Below are positions 8,302-16,032 of a stretch of 33,060 nucleotides of DNA, in pieces; position 1 is the first letter of the stretch, and each line of letters begins with the position of its first letter. A model generated the notes under the pieces. It was not told where the DNA came from and did not search any database. It saw nothing but the letters and a program-made list of their open reading frames with translations. This DNA comes from Verrucomicrobiales bacterium (lineage in GTDB: Bacteria; Verrucomicrobiota; Verrucomicrobiia; Verrucomicrobiales; DEV007). The DNA is taken from contig JARGOZ010000074.1 of assembly GCA_029213025.1 (NCBI GenBank), forward strand, positions 1 to 33,060, given 5' to 3'. The translations under genes and the position numbers were made by a program.

Positions 8302-9720
8302 CTAATAGGCTGTACGGGAAGGCTTGATTAAATGAACAATGGTCAACACAATTATATGAATATCAAACAGCAACGACCAATTTTGGATATAGAATAAATC
8401 CATTCTCACTCTGTTGCGAATTTGCGACGGCTCAGATGTATCGCCCCGATATCCCTTGCACTGAGCCAGTCCGGTAATCCCGGGTTTTGCCAACGCCCGC
8501 AGACGATAGAGATGGGTTCTGTCAGCGTGCTCCAGATCCGTGAATTCCGCATGCGGACGGGGACCGACAATACTCATATCTCCCAGTAATACATTGATCA
8601 ACTGAGGCAGCTCATCAATACTGGTTTTCCTGATAAAATCTCCTCCGGGGAAAATTCGGGAATCATTCTTCTCTGTCTGAACCCCTTCGTCGAGGCGATT
8701 GACATACATTGATCTGAATTTGTAACATTTGAATTTTTCACCATTCCTCCCGGTTCTCTCCTGAGTATAGAAAAGTGGTCCCGGCGACTTTAATCGCTGT
8801 ATGATCCACACGAGGACAATTGCAGGCGGCAAAACAAAGATCATCCCAAACACTGAGCCAACCAAATCGAGCATGCGCTTCGACATCCGGTTTATCGGAT
8901 CTTCCAAAGGTTCATTCATGTGGGAAACAATTGAATACTTTCCTGTGTGATACGGATGAAACCGCTGACCAAAGCGGGAATCAATGTTATCAATCCACAT
9001 GGCCCGCAGTCCAAAATCATCGGCCAATTGAATCACAGGGGAAACCAGATCTCCCCGACTCTGTAGACCAAGAAGCACTAAAGCTTTTGCTTTCGAATCT
9101 CCGCATATATCGCGGATATTTTGAAAATTACCCAATTCCGGTAAAGCACATGCTGCGCTGGAAGGGGAATCACTCCCAATCGTCACGTAACCGAACAGGT
9201 CCAGCCCCGGAAAGATCGGGGCTCGCGAGTTAGAAAGGTAATGATTTATATCCGCCCCTGTCCCTACCAGCAGGGCCCGCCCGCGCCCCCGGGCTGCAGA
9301 ACGGAATAAATTGCGACTCACGGATCGAAAACCATAGAGATTCGACCAGGTAATCCACAGGAACTCAAGAACAAAGAAACTGCCCAGAAAAATCCGGGAC
9401 AACGTATGATCTTTACTCATCACTATGAAACCGAACATGGTCGCCATAGCAAATACCAGCTGCCTGTGACACACCCCGCGCAATCTTCGCGTATTGAGAC
9501 CCGACAACGACTTTTCATCTTCCGTCCGGGTAGAGTATTCAATCAGAAGAGACAGAACAAGAACGGCACTGGCCAATGAGTAGTGGGCCGGACTTTCCAT
9601 CCCCCCGGGGTAAACGAAAAAGTGTAAAACGAGAAATACTGTCCAGAAAAGAATAAGTGAAACACCCATCTGGATAAACAGGTGAAGACGGGAAAGTCCG
9701 ACACAACGATTCGGGATCAT
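8302..9720 (-). CDS. Polyprenyl-phosphate phosphoglycosyl transferase (WcaJ/WbaP-like), copy 1
   Basis: A 472-residue large polyprenyl phosphoglycosyl transferase that starts repeat-unit assembly by moving a sugar-1-phosphate to undecaprenyl phosphate. It has several N-terminal membrane helices (about 15-120), a CoA-binding-like regulatory region (LLVGTGADI, about 150), then the catalytic half: KRMLDLVGSVFGMIFVLPP, SPGPLFYTQERTGRNGEKF, KFRSM, SIDELPQ with the catalytic Asp369-Glu370 pair, and GDMSIVGPRPH. It is the first gene of a three-gene leftward operon, divergent from a wzz gene across 274 bp. It is a full-length paralogue of the gene at 16033-17451, with identical length and the catalytic pair at the same residue numbers. 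Confidence 0.93.
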   Translation of the reverse strand: MIPNRCVGLSRLHLFIQMGVSLILFWTVFLVLHFFVYPGGMESPAHYSLASAVLVLSLLIEYSTRTEDEKSLSGLNTRRLRGVCHRQLVFAMATMFGFIVMSKDHTLSRIFLGSFFVLEFLWITWSNLYGFRSVSRNLFRSAARGRGRALLVGTGADINHYLSNSRAPIFPGLDLFGYVTIGSDSPSSAACALPELGNFQNIRDICGDSKAKALVLLGLQSRGDLVSPVIQLADDFGLRAMWIDNIDSRFGQRFHPYHTGKYSIVSHMNEPLEDPINRMSKRMLDLVGSVFGMIFVLPPAIVLVWIIQRLKSPGPLFYTQERTGRNGEKFKCYKFRSMYVNRLDEGVQTEKNDSRIFPGGDFIRKTSIDELPQLINVLLGDMSIVGPRPHAEFTDLEHADRTHLYRLRALAKPGITGLAQCKGYRGDTSEPSQIRNRVRMDLFYIQNWSLLFDIHIIVLTIVHLIKPSRTAY

Positions 9721-9797
9721 AATAAGGCACTGCAGGAAAAATTAATCTAAACTTATTGTCTTTATGATTATTCGTAAATGTGACGCTCAACTTTGAA

Positions 9798-9829
9798 AAT
9801 TCAATATTATTTTCACAGAATTCAATATT
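9798..9829. repeat. Pair of 11-bp direct repeats, 21-bp spacing
   Basis: AATTCAATATT occurs at 9798-9808 and again at 9819-9829. The 21-bp period places both copies on the same face of the helix, as seen for tandem binding sites of dimeric regulators. The surroundings are AT-rich, so chance recurrence is possible and regulator binding is inference. Confidence 0.4.
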
Positions 9830-9953
9830 TGTTCCGACTAATCAAAATTAATTCAGATTATTAGATATCAATTATTTATGAAAGAACCCAAAATTTGTAC
9901 ATTTATGACTAGCACGTTTGATTCTTGTGCATTATAATTTCCGCAATAATGAT

Positions 9954-9973
9954 AAACATCAGGGTTGATGTTT
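9954..9973 (+). promoter_or_regulatory. Leader hairpin before wzz copy 1
   Basis: A perfect 8-bp inverted repeat: AAACATCA at 9954-9961, a GGGT spacer, and TGATGTTT at 9966-9973, followed by a T-rich run. It ends 21 bases before the ATG at 9995 and lies downstream of the TATAAT at 9933, so it would be in the 5' untranslated leader if that hexamer is used. It could be an operator, an attenuator or a translational element. Confidence 0.5.
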
Positions 9974-9994
9974 CATTTTGCCGTTTGATCCACA

Positions 9995-11980
9995 ATGAAC
10001 GATTACATTCCTCAATCTGACCAGTCCCCGTTGGCAACCCGCTTCTACGTCAGTGACTGCGTGCATCTGGTGGCCCGATATTGGCCCGCCCTGTTCATCG
10101 TTCCGGCGCTACTTATGGCTGCCGTGGTCCTGTATCACATCAGCGGAACTAAATATTATGGTGCGAGCGCATCGGTATATATGGATCCGAGTTTCGGAAG
10201 CCGCATCCAGACCGAATCCGGCAGATCAACTACACCCGTGCTGGAGGACGATGAGGAAGCGCTCTTTTCCATGGAAGAGACAATCTGCTCCGACGCTATG
10301 ATCCTGCGCGTTCTGAAAAAGCTCAATTTAACGGATGATCGCAGCTTCCTGCCTTCCGGAGTAATCAAACGAATCGAGGCGAACCAAATTGTCACCGATG
10401 CCAGAATTATCGATTCCGTGCGAAAAAGATATTCGGCCGGACTAATCAATGCGACCCGGATACTGAAAGTATATGTCGAGGACAAAGATCCGGAAAGGGC
10501 AGTTAAACTGGCAGAAACATTTGTTTCCGAATTCGTGCTGTTTCTGCAGGAGCAAAAAGTGGAAAGTGAAATTCGTCTTAAGGAAAATCTTCTGAAACAG
10601 GCGGAAATCGTAAAAAGCCGCGCTATTGAAGCCGAGCAAAACCTCAATTCATTCCGTAATGAGCATTCCGACTTCCTTGTAGAACAGGACAGCAACCTGT
10701 TCGCCCGGCAGATGCAGGAAGCGGGAACCGACTTAAACAAGACAAACGCCGAATTAATTAAAATCAATTCTCTACTTACCGGGCTTGATCAAATCGATGC
10801 CAATGAAAACCCGGTTCGTATATTGAACCTGTCCAAAGGGGAATATGCTGTGGATTTTGATCAGGTTTTGACAAAAAGAGCCGATGCACTGGTAAATCTT
10901 CAGGACGCCCAGCAGCGATTCGGCCCCAGTCATAGCAGCTACAGGGCGGCTTACAACCAGTTTAAGAGTATCGATCAGTCAATTCGGAATCATGCTCAGG
11001 AAATCAAAAACTCTACCAGGACACGCCAGTCCCTGCTGCAACAACAGAAAGCATCACTGGAGCAGGAAATGGCTATGCTACGGGAAAAGTTTAATGACTA
11101 CAAATCCGCCAGTGCTGAGTTTCGAGGACTGAACGGCACCGTGGAACGGGAGTGGAGTCTATATGAAAAAATCAATGATCGAATTCTCAGCCTTGGTGAC
11201 CAGGCCGACTTGAGTCCGAATCTGGCCACCCCTCTGGGTGATCCAATTGTGCCCTACAATCCAACCCGAAAATATCTCATATCTATAGCAGCTGCAGCCA
11301 TACTGCTCAGTGCCGGCTGGATCGTTGTGGTTGGAACGGTATTAATTATGAGAGGTCTGCCTTTCACAAACTCCCGCCAAATTCAGGATATACTCGACGT
11401 CCCTGTTGCCGGCCAACTATCCAAAAGCGATTTGTCGAAGCCGGGGGTTCTCTCATCTCTACCCCTGCTAACCGGGTCATCAAAAGTCGTTCATTTAACC
11501 TCCGCTGCAGTTGGCAATGGAGCGGCGAACGTGTGTCAGATGATCACCGAAGCCTACCTCGAACAGGGAGCTGAAGTTACCATCCTTCAAATAGCGGATT
11601 CACCGGGAGTGGCTGAATATGAATTCCGAAACCAGGGAGTAAAAACCTACCTTGTTCTACCTTCCCAGATCGAAGTGAGAAAGATTCGGTTAGCGATTCG
11701 CTATTTCCTCAACGAAAACCCGAACCGCACCATTATTATCGACTCCACCGGAGTCTCCGATCAGGAGACTAAACTCGCTTTGGCAAAGATCACCAACGCA
11801 ACGGTAATTCTTGTGAAAGAAAACAGTGTAACCCGGGACCAGGCAAAGCGATGGTTTCAACGCTTTAAAAAGGAAGCGGGAAACATCCTTGCTCTATACC
11901 AGTCCACCAACTTCCCCATGCGCGGCGCGCGAAAAGCCCTCCCCATGCGCCCTGCTACCGAGACTTTTCAACTTAAATAG
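9995..11980 (+). CDS. Wzz/GumC-type polysaccharide chain-length protein with degenerate BY-kinase-like domain, copy 1
   Basis: A 661-residue inner-membrane polysaccharide co-polymerase. Membrane helices at about 30-50 and 426-452 flank a large periplasmic part with a Wzz beginning (YYGASASVYMDP) and long coiled-coil stretches (about 180-410), the usual GumC/GNVR arrangement. After the second helix comes a cytoplasmic region (about 495-640) shaped like the BY-kinase partner domain, but where Walker A (G-x-G-K-S/T) should be it reads AVGNGAANV, and the end lacks a tyrosine cluster. The Walker-B-like strand TIIIDSTGV is retained. By family it sets polymer length with a Wzy polymerase, whose probable gene starts 8 bases downstream. 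Paralogous to the protein at 13939-15948. Confidence 0.88.
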   Translation: MNDYIPQSDQSPLATRFYVSDCVHLVARYWPALFIVPALLMAAVVLYHISGTKYYGASASVYMDPSFGSRIQTESGRSTTPVLEDDEEALFSMEETICSDAMILRVLKKLNLTDDRSFLPSGVIKRIEANQIVTDARIIDSVRKRYSAGLINATRILKVYVEDKDPERAVKLAETFVSEFVLFLQEQKVESEIRLKENLLKQAEIVKSRAIEAEQNLNSFRNEHSDFLVEQDSNLFARQMQEAGTDLNKTNAELIKINSLLTGLDQIDANENPVRILNLSKGEYAVDFDQVLTKRADALVNLQDAQQRFGPSHSSYRAAYNQFKSIDQSIRNHAQEIKNSTRTRQSLLQQQKASLEQEMAMLREKFNDYKSASAEFRGLNGTVEREWSLYEKINDRILSLGDQADLSPNLATPLGDPIVPYNPTRKYLISIAAAAILLSAGWIVVVGTVLIMRGLPFTNSRQIQDILDVPVAGQLSKSDLSKPGVLSSLPLLTGSSKVVHLTSAAVGNGAANVCQMITEAYLEQGAEVTILQIADSPGVAEYEFRNQGVKTYLVLPSQIEVRKIRLAIRYFLNENPNRTIIIDSTGVSDQETKLALAKITNATVILVKENSVTRDQAKRWFQRFKKEAGNILALYQSTNFPMRGARKALPMRPATETFQLK

Positions 11981-11988
11981 AGCGATCA

Positions 11989-13227
11989 TTGCAATTCTCC
12001 GGTAACAACACAGCTCATCAGAGCGCTATCGTATCGGCCCCTCTGCCGCCGCTACTGCACATTGCGCATAACGGGGTAGTTGTGGCGCAGGCCGCTTTTG
12101 TTCTGCTTGCCCCATTTGTCTCCCTTGCAGCCGGCGCACCTACTATCCTGGACAGGATGGTCGATGTGCTTTTCGCGACCTATCTTGTTTTGATTGGGCT
12201 CAATTGTGTATTTGGACGTCCCTCTTTCCGCTTACTGGCAGGCCTTTTCATTGTAGGGGCCTACGGACTCACCGGAATCACATTTGCTATCGTCAATGAA
12301 AACTTCAGCGGTTTTATTTACGAAGCGAAATTACTGGTTTCGCTGGCTCTGCTTTTCTGTTTGCTGGACAAACGTCCGACTGTCTCGGAAACCTCTCTGA
12401 AAATCCTGTTTTATTCTTTCATCACCGCGGCCTGTATATTTCTCGTCTTCTTCCCCGGCGAACGCCTGCATGTTGTAAACGAAAGCAACTATCTGTGTTT
12501 ATATATCGGCGTCGCGATGTTCTCCTATCTTTCGTGGAAAGGCAAAACCGTCACTTCGAAGACGGTTGCCGGACTGGGAGTATTCACCCTGTTGCTCATC
12601 GTGGCGACCCAGAGCCGAACCGGTGCCGGGTTTCTGGTATTCACGTGGTTAATCTATATATATGAGCGGTTTGGTTTTCGTACGACAGTCTTTTCCATCC
12701 TGATCATGGGAATCACCGGTGTCGTGGGCACTGTTGTAGCTGTAGCAGTCAACGCACCCATCGTAAAGCGATTCGAGGAATTGAAGGATCCCGGCAAGGT
12801 AGACCGGTTTATCTTTATGCAGGAAGCAGCTAAGATCGTCAAGGCGAGGCCATTCCATGAAAACATCATCCGCCTTTCATACGCTTCACCTGTTTCCACC
12901 CGGGTCGACGGGAAGATGAAATGGCTTACCAACAAAGGCAAGCACGGAACCGGTATCGGGCAATTATACCCGCACCATTTCCACCTTGCCTACCTCCGAA
13001 TCCTCGTAGGCCATGGCTTCCTGCCACTTGCCATCTATTTGATCGCTATCGCTCTCCTCTGGAAAGTGAATAAATACCTCGCGATTGGTGTGGGTGTTTG
13101 CTCCTTATCAATGTCCGTTCCCTATCTCTCAATTTTCTTTGGAGCCCTGCAAATTGCCATGGCATTCCCAACCACGAGGAGATACCCGCAACAACCGGAA
13201 ATGCCCCTTTATAAACCGTTGAAATGA
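11989..13227 (+). CDS. Wzy-like O-antigen/exopolysaccharide polymerase
   Basis: A 412-residue multi-pass membrane protein with about ten hydrophobic helices and a larger hydrophilic loop at about 262-325. The fragment ATQSRTGAGFLVFTWLIYIYERF resembles the S-R-x-G motif region of the O-antigen ligase/polymerase (Wzy_C) superfamily, and the loop after KRFEELKDPGKVDRFIFMQEAAKIVKARPF resembles their R-x-x-x-W/F-x-x-A segment before the periplasmic loop. The start chosen is TTG at 11989, 8 bases after the wzz stop; no better early ATG exists before the first helices. It overlaps the next gene by 4 bases. Polymerase rather than ligase is inferred from its place between wzz and a repeat-unit glycosyltransferase. 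Confidence 0.8.
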   Translation: MQFSGNNTAHQSAIVSAPLPPLLHIAHNGVVVAQAAFVLLAPFVSLAAGAPTILDRMVDVLFATYLVLIGLNCVFGRPSFRLLAGLFIVGAYGLTGITFAIVNENFSGFIYEAKLLVSLALLFCLLDKRPTVSETSLKILFYSFITAACIFLVFFPGERLHVVNESNYLCLYIGVAMFSYLSWKGKTVTSKTVAGLGVFTLLLIVATQSRTGAGFLVFTWLIYIYERFGFRTTVFSILIMGITGVVGTVVAVAVNAPIVKRFEELKDPGKVDRFIFMQEAAKIVKARPFHENIIRLSYASPVSTRVDGKMKWLTNKGKHGTGIGQLYPHHFHLAYLRILVGHGFLPLAIYLIAIALLWKVNKYLAIGVGVCSLSMSVPYLSIFFGALQIAMAFPTTRRYPQQPEMPLYKPLK

Positions 13228-13931
13228 TACCCGCAATCAATCACAAAATTGAGGAAAACTTCCATCTCAGGAAGGGGCAAATCCATGCCTTTCTTAATCC
13301 TTATACCTATCTACAGCTCAGACAACATCAGGACCTGATCTCTCAATTTGATATCATTCACTTTGACGGTATTGCCCTGTGTCGAATTTACCGGTTGTTC
13401 GGTCTGAAAAAAGTGGCCCGTCGCAGCTTCGATATGACGTCCGTCGCACGGGATGTTTTCCAGGAAGCTTCGCAGACGGACAAGACTGTTGCTATCGTTG
13501 GCACGCAAAAAGGGGTAATTGACGAAGCCGTCAGCAAACTCGAAAAATCTTTCAATGTAAGGGTGACCCTCAGCCGCGACGGCTATTTCGATTCCGAGGA
13601 GGAAATCCGTGAATTTCAAAACAAAATTCTCACCGTCAATCCGGATATTTTAGTGGTCGGAATGGGTGCTGTCCGCCAGGAAAGGTTTCTGGCAGAACTG
13701 AAAGAACTCGGGTGGGGAGGAACGGGTTTTACCTGCGGAGGGTTTCTTCATCAAACTGCGGACCGGTTGGAATACTACCCGAAGATTTTTGATAAAATGA
13801 ATCTGAGATGGTTGTACCGGATCTGGAAAGATCCCTACGTGATTGGCCGCTACTGTCTCGACTACCCCAAATTTATCTATTGCTTCACCAAGGACTACAA
13901 TTCGTGGAAAAACAGTAAGGACAACGTATAA
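13224..13931 (+). CDS. WecG/TagA/CpsF-family glycosyltransferase
   Basis: A 235-residue GT26 family protein that by family adds an N-acetyl-mannosamine-type residue, or a related sugar, to a lipid-linked sugar. The family core is visible: IIHFDGIALCR in the N-terminal part, VAIVGTQKGVIDEAVSKL, the strand PDILVVGMGAVRQERFL, then GFTCGGFLHQTADRLEYYP in place of the usual G-G-x-F-D-x-x-x-G segment, and LRWLYRIWKDP. It starts within the stop of the polymerase gene (4-base overlap) and ends 7 bases before the convergent second wzz gene. Confidence 0.88.
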   Translation: MIPAINHKIEENFHLRKGQIHAFLNPYTYLQLRQHQDLISQFDIIHFDGIALCRIYRLFGLKKVARRSFDMTSVARDVFQEASQTDKTVAIVGTQKGVIDEAVSKLEKSFNVRVTLSRDGYFDSEEEIREFQNKILTVNPDILVVGMGAVRQERFLAELKELGWGGTGFTCGGFLHQTADRLEYYPKIFDKMNLRWLYRIWKDPYVIGRYCLDYPKFIYCFTKDYNSWKNSKDNV

Positions 13932-13938
13932 ATCACAA

Positions 13939-15948
13939 TTACCCTACCAGAACAACCGACAATGCACCCGGACACTGGGCACGGAAATGTTCAGCTGATT
14001 TCATTGCCCGGGCTTTGGTATCCGCTTTCCGGTCGACAACAAATATGTTCTGTTGGGAAAATCTCCCAAAATACACCGGCAGCTGGCTATCCGCCGCCAT
14101 TTCCGAACTGTCGATTATCACTCTTTTAAAATTTTGGCATTGGGAACTGAGTAAATGCAATGCATTATCGGCCAGTAACAGACTCGATGGTATATCCAGA
14201 CGATACAGTCCCTTCGTTTCAGTTTCTACCGGCGATAAATGAAAGATCCCACTGGGGCCGGCATCGTAGGTTCGAATCAATATCGTCTCTGCTCTGTAGT
14301 AGGCGGAAATGTTAGCCAGACCGGCTGCTACCTTACTCGATACCTTTGAATTCCCGTCGGAATTTATGACGTGAAATATCTGGCAGCCTTCATGCTGATT
14401 TCTCAAAATGATCTGCGCCATCGCCCTTGTCATTTCCTGGCTGTAGGCTCCCAAATCATTCCGGGATAACTGGGCAACTACGGGAACCTTCATCGTATCC
14501 TCGATCTGGGATTTGTCAGAGAAAGGACCGTCCCGAAACAAATCCGTGGTGACAACCACAAAACTGCCGAGACACCCGAGCAGAGCAGCTACGATCACCA
14601 CTATACTTTTCTTCGGATTTGTCGTCTTATAACCGACCATCGGTTCCGACCAGAGTTTTGTGACCGACGTGCTCTTTTCTGCCGAAAGTGTAGTATCCCC
14701 GATTTTTTTCTGCAGTTGCTCGTGAATACTCCATTCCGTTTCGACCTTCTGTTTCACGGCCCGGAATTCTGAACTGACATTCTTCACCTCATTCAGTTGT
14801 TTTTGCAATGAGGTCACCCGTTCGCGAAGTTCCTTCTCCTTGTCCGTTGCAGCTTCGAAATTTGAAAGAAGAGCTGATTTGAAATCGTCGGCAAGGCGCG
14901 CCATTTGGCTGTCGATTTCCCGCACCCGGTTTGCTGCCTCTATGTATTTAGGGTGTCGCGGCGTGTATTGCTCCAACACTACCGCAAAATTCGCCCTCGC
15001 AGTAGTCCTTTCACTCATCAGATCCGATACATGTTCGAGATCAGAGAAGCTGCCTACCGCGATAATTTTACCGGGATCCTTCGTCGGATCGATATTTTTG
15101 ATCGCCTCAACTTTGCTGCGTAACGAAACAACTTCGCTTTTCGCCTGTTGCAGCTCCTCCCCGGCTTTGCTCAAACTTTCCGCTACGAGATTATGATCCT
15201 GCTCGACTACCACACCCGGATGATTCTCGCGAAACCGGTTCAATTCCTTTTCAGCTTCCAGAGCCCGCCGGTACGCTTCCAAAGCCTGTGCTCTCAGTCC
15301 TGTCTTCGCATCGCCTGCTTCGCCCCTTTTCTGCTCCCCCAGGAAGGCCTCAAACTCGGATACAAATGTTTTGGCAATTAATTGAGCCCTTTGCGCATTG
15401 GTATCGTAGGCCACAAAATAAATATTCCTGGTCGGCCGAACCAAAGAGGCCTGATACCTTTTTCTGATATATTTCAGCAACCGAACGCTGTTAACCGGCT
15501 CTTCTGCTGCCGCATATTTATGTAGCTCCCTGGGCAGGAAGGAAGTGTCATTTCTCAAGCCCAGTTTGTCCACGACACGCAAAATCATCGAATCGGAAAC
15601 GATCGCCTGTTCGAGCGAATTTAACGAGTCCAGATCGGAACCAAACGAACTGACATTTTCAATTTGGAGAATCCTGTCGAACCGGGGATCAACGTAAATT
15701 AAAGCGGAGCTTTCGTAGTAATGAGTCGCGCCAAAAAACAGGTAGGCAAGTGCCGCAACAACGGTGAGCAGCGGGATCAGGAGTAACAGCAAAAACCGGC
15801 GCCGAACAATCCCGCGCAGGTCCCTCACGTCGACCATGGGCTTCAACTCTACAGCGCTCCATCCCTGATTCGCTGAAGCTAAATCACCTGTAGAATTTTG
15901 AGGGAAAGACAGCGGTTGCCGATCCGGTTGAAACATTGGTCCATTCAT
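13939..15948 (-). CDS. Wzz/GumC-type polysaccharide chain-length protein with degenerate BY-kinase-like domain, copy 2
   Basis: A 669-residue paralogue of the protein at 9995-11980. A cytoplasmic N-terminal tail (about 1-48) precedes the first helix (51-72); a periplasmic Wzz part (YYESSALIYVDPRFD) and coiled coils (about 215-420) follow; the second helix is at about 443-468. Blocks shared with copy 1 include SDSMILRVVDKLGLRNDTSFLP against SDAMILRVLKKLNLTDDRSFLP. The C-terminal domain (about 523-669) has the BY-kinase strand pattern (IFHVINSDG, RVIIDSSEM, NIFVVD), but the P-loop position reads NSDGNSKVSSK with no G-x-G-K-S/T, and no tyrosine tail is present. It is divergent from the second phosphoglycosyl transferase. 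Confidence 0.88.
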   Translation of the reverse strand: MNGPMFQPDRQPLSFPQNSTGDLASANQGWSAVELKPMVDVRDLRGIVRRRFLLLLLIPLLTVVAALAYLFFGATHYYESSALIYVDPRFDRILQIENVSSFGSDLDSLNSLEQAIVSDSMILRVVDKLGLRNDTSFLPRELHKYAAAEEPVNSVRLLKYIRKRYQASLVRPTRNIYFVAYDTNAQRAQLIAKTFVSEFEAFLGEQKRGEAGDAKTGLRAQALEAYRRALEAEKELNRFRENHPGVVVEQDHNLVAESLSKAGEELQQAKSEVVSLRSKVEAIKNIDPTKDPGKIIAVGSFSDLEHVSDLMSERTTARANFAVVLEQYTPRHPKYIEAANRVREIDSQMARLADDFKSALLSNFEAATDKEKELRERVTSLQKQLNEVKNVSSEFRAVKQKVETEWSIHEQLQKKIGDTTLSAEKSTSVTKLWSEPMVGYKTTNPKKSIVVIVAALLGCLGSFVVVTTDLFRDGPFSDKSQIEDTMKVPVVAQLSRNDLGAYSQEMTRAMAQIILRNQHEGCQIFHVINSDGNSKVSSKVAAGLANISAYYRAETILIRTYDAGPSGIFHLSPVETETKGLYRLDIPSSLLLADNALHLLSSQCQNFKRVIIDSSEMAADSQLPVYFGRFSQQNIFVVDRKADTKARAMKSAEHFRAQCPGALSVVLVG

Positions 15949-16032
15949 GAAAAGGGGATCCTGAACCTAGGATTTTATTTTTAAAATTCAATTGCAAAAA
16001 TGATAACATTTATTACTTATAATAAAATTCTT
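15949..16032. promoter_or_regulatory. Short divergent promoter region between wzz copy 2 and PGT copy 2
   Basis: An 84-bp AT-rich spacer between divergent genes. TATAAT is present at 16018-16023 on the plus strand, with TTGCAA at 15992-15997 as a poorly spaced (20 bp) -35 candidate. If that -10 is used, the transcript would start only a few bases before the ATG at 16033. Confidence 0.4.

Larger units (their letters stand above)
9721..9994. promoter_or_regulatory. Divergent AT-rich promoter region between PGT copy 1 and wzz copy 1
   Basis: This 274-bp spacer separates two divergent polysaccharide operons and is clearly more AT-rich than the surrounding genes, as expected for a two-way control region. 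It holds a perfect TATAAT at 9933-9938 on the plus strand without a convincing -35 partner, two 11-bp direct repeats (AATTCAATATT) 21 bp apart, and an 8-bp hairpin just before the wzz start. No ORF is supported. Confidence 0.55.

Noticed and set aside
10156..10767. A 203-codon minus-strand open frame.
   Set aside because: It is fully inside the Wzz gene on the other strand and is Ser/Arg-rich, a shadow of its coiled-coil codons.
16000..16032. An earlier ATG for PGT copy 2.
   Set aside because: The paralogue aligns from residue 1 with the ATG at 16033, and the earlier start would overlap the likely -10 element.
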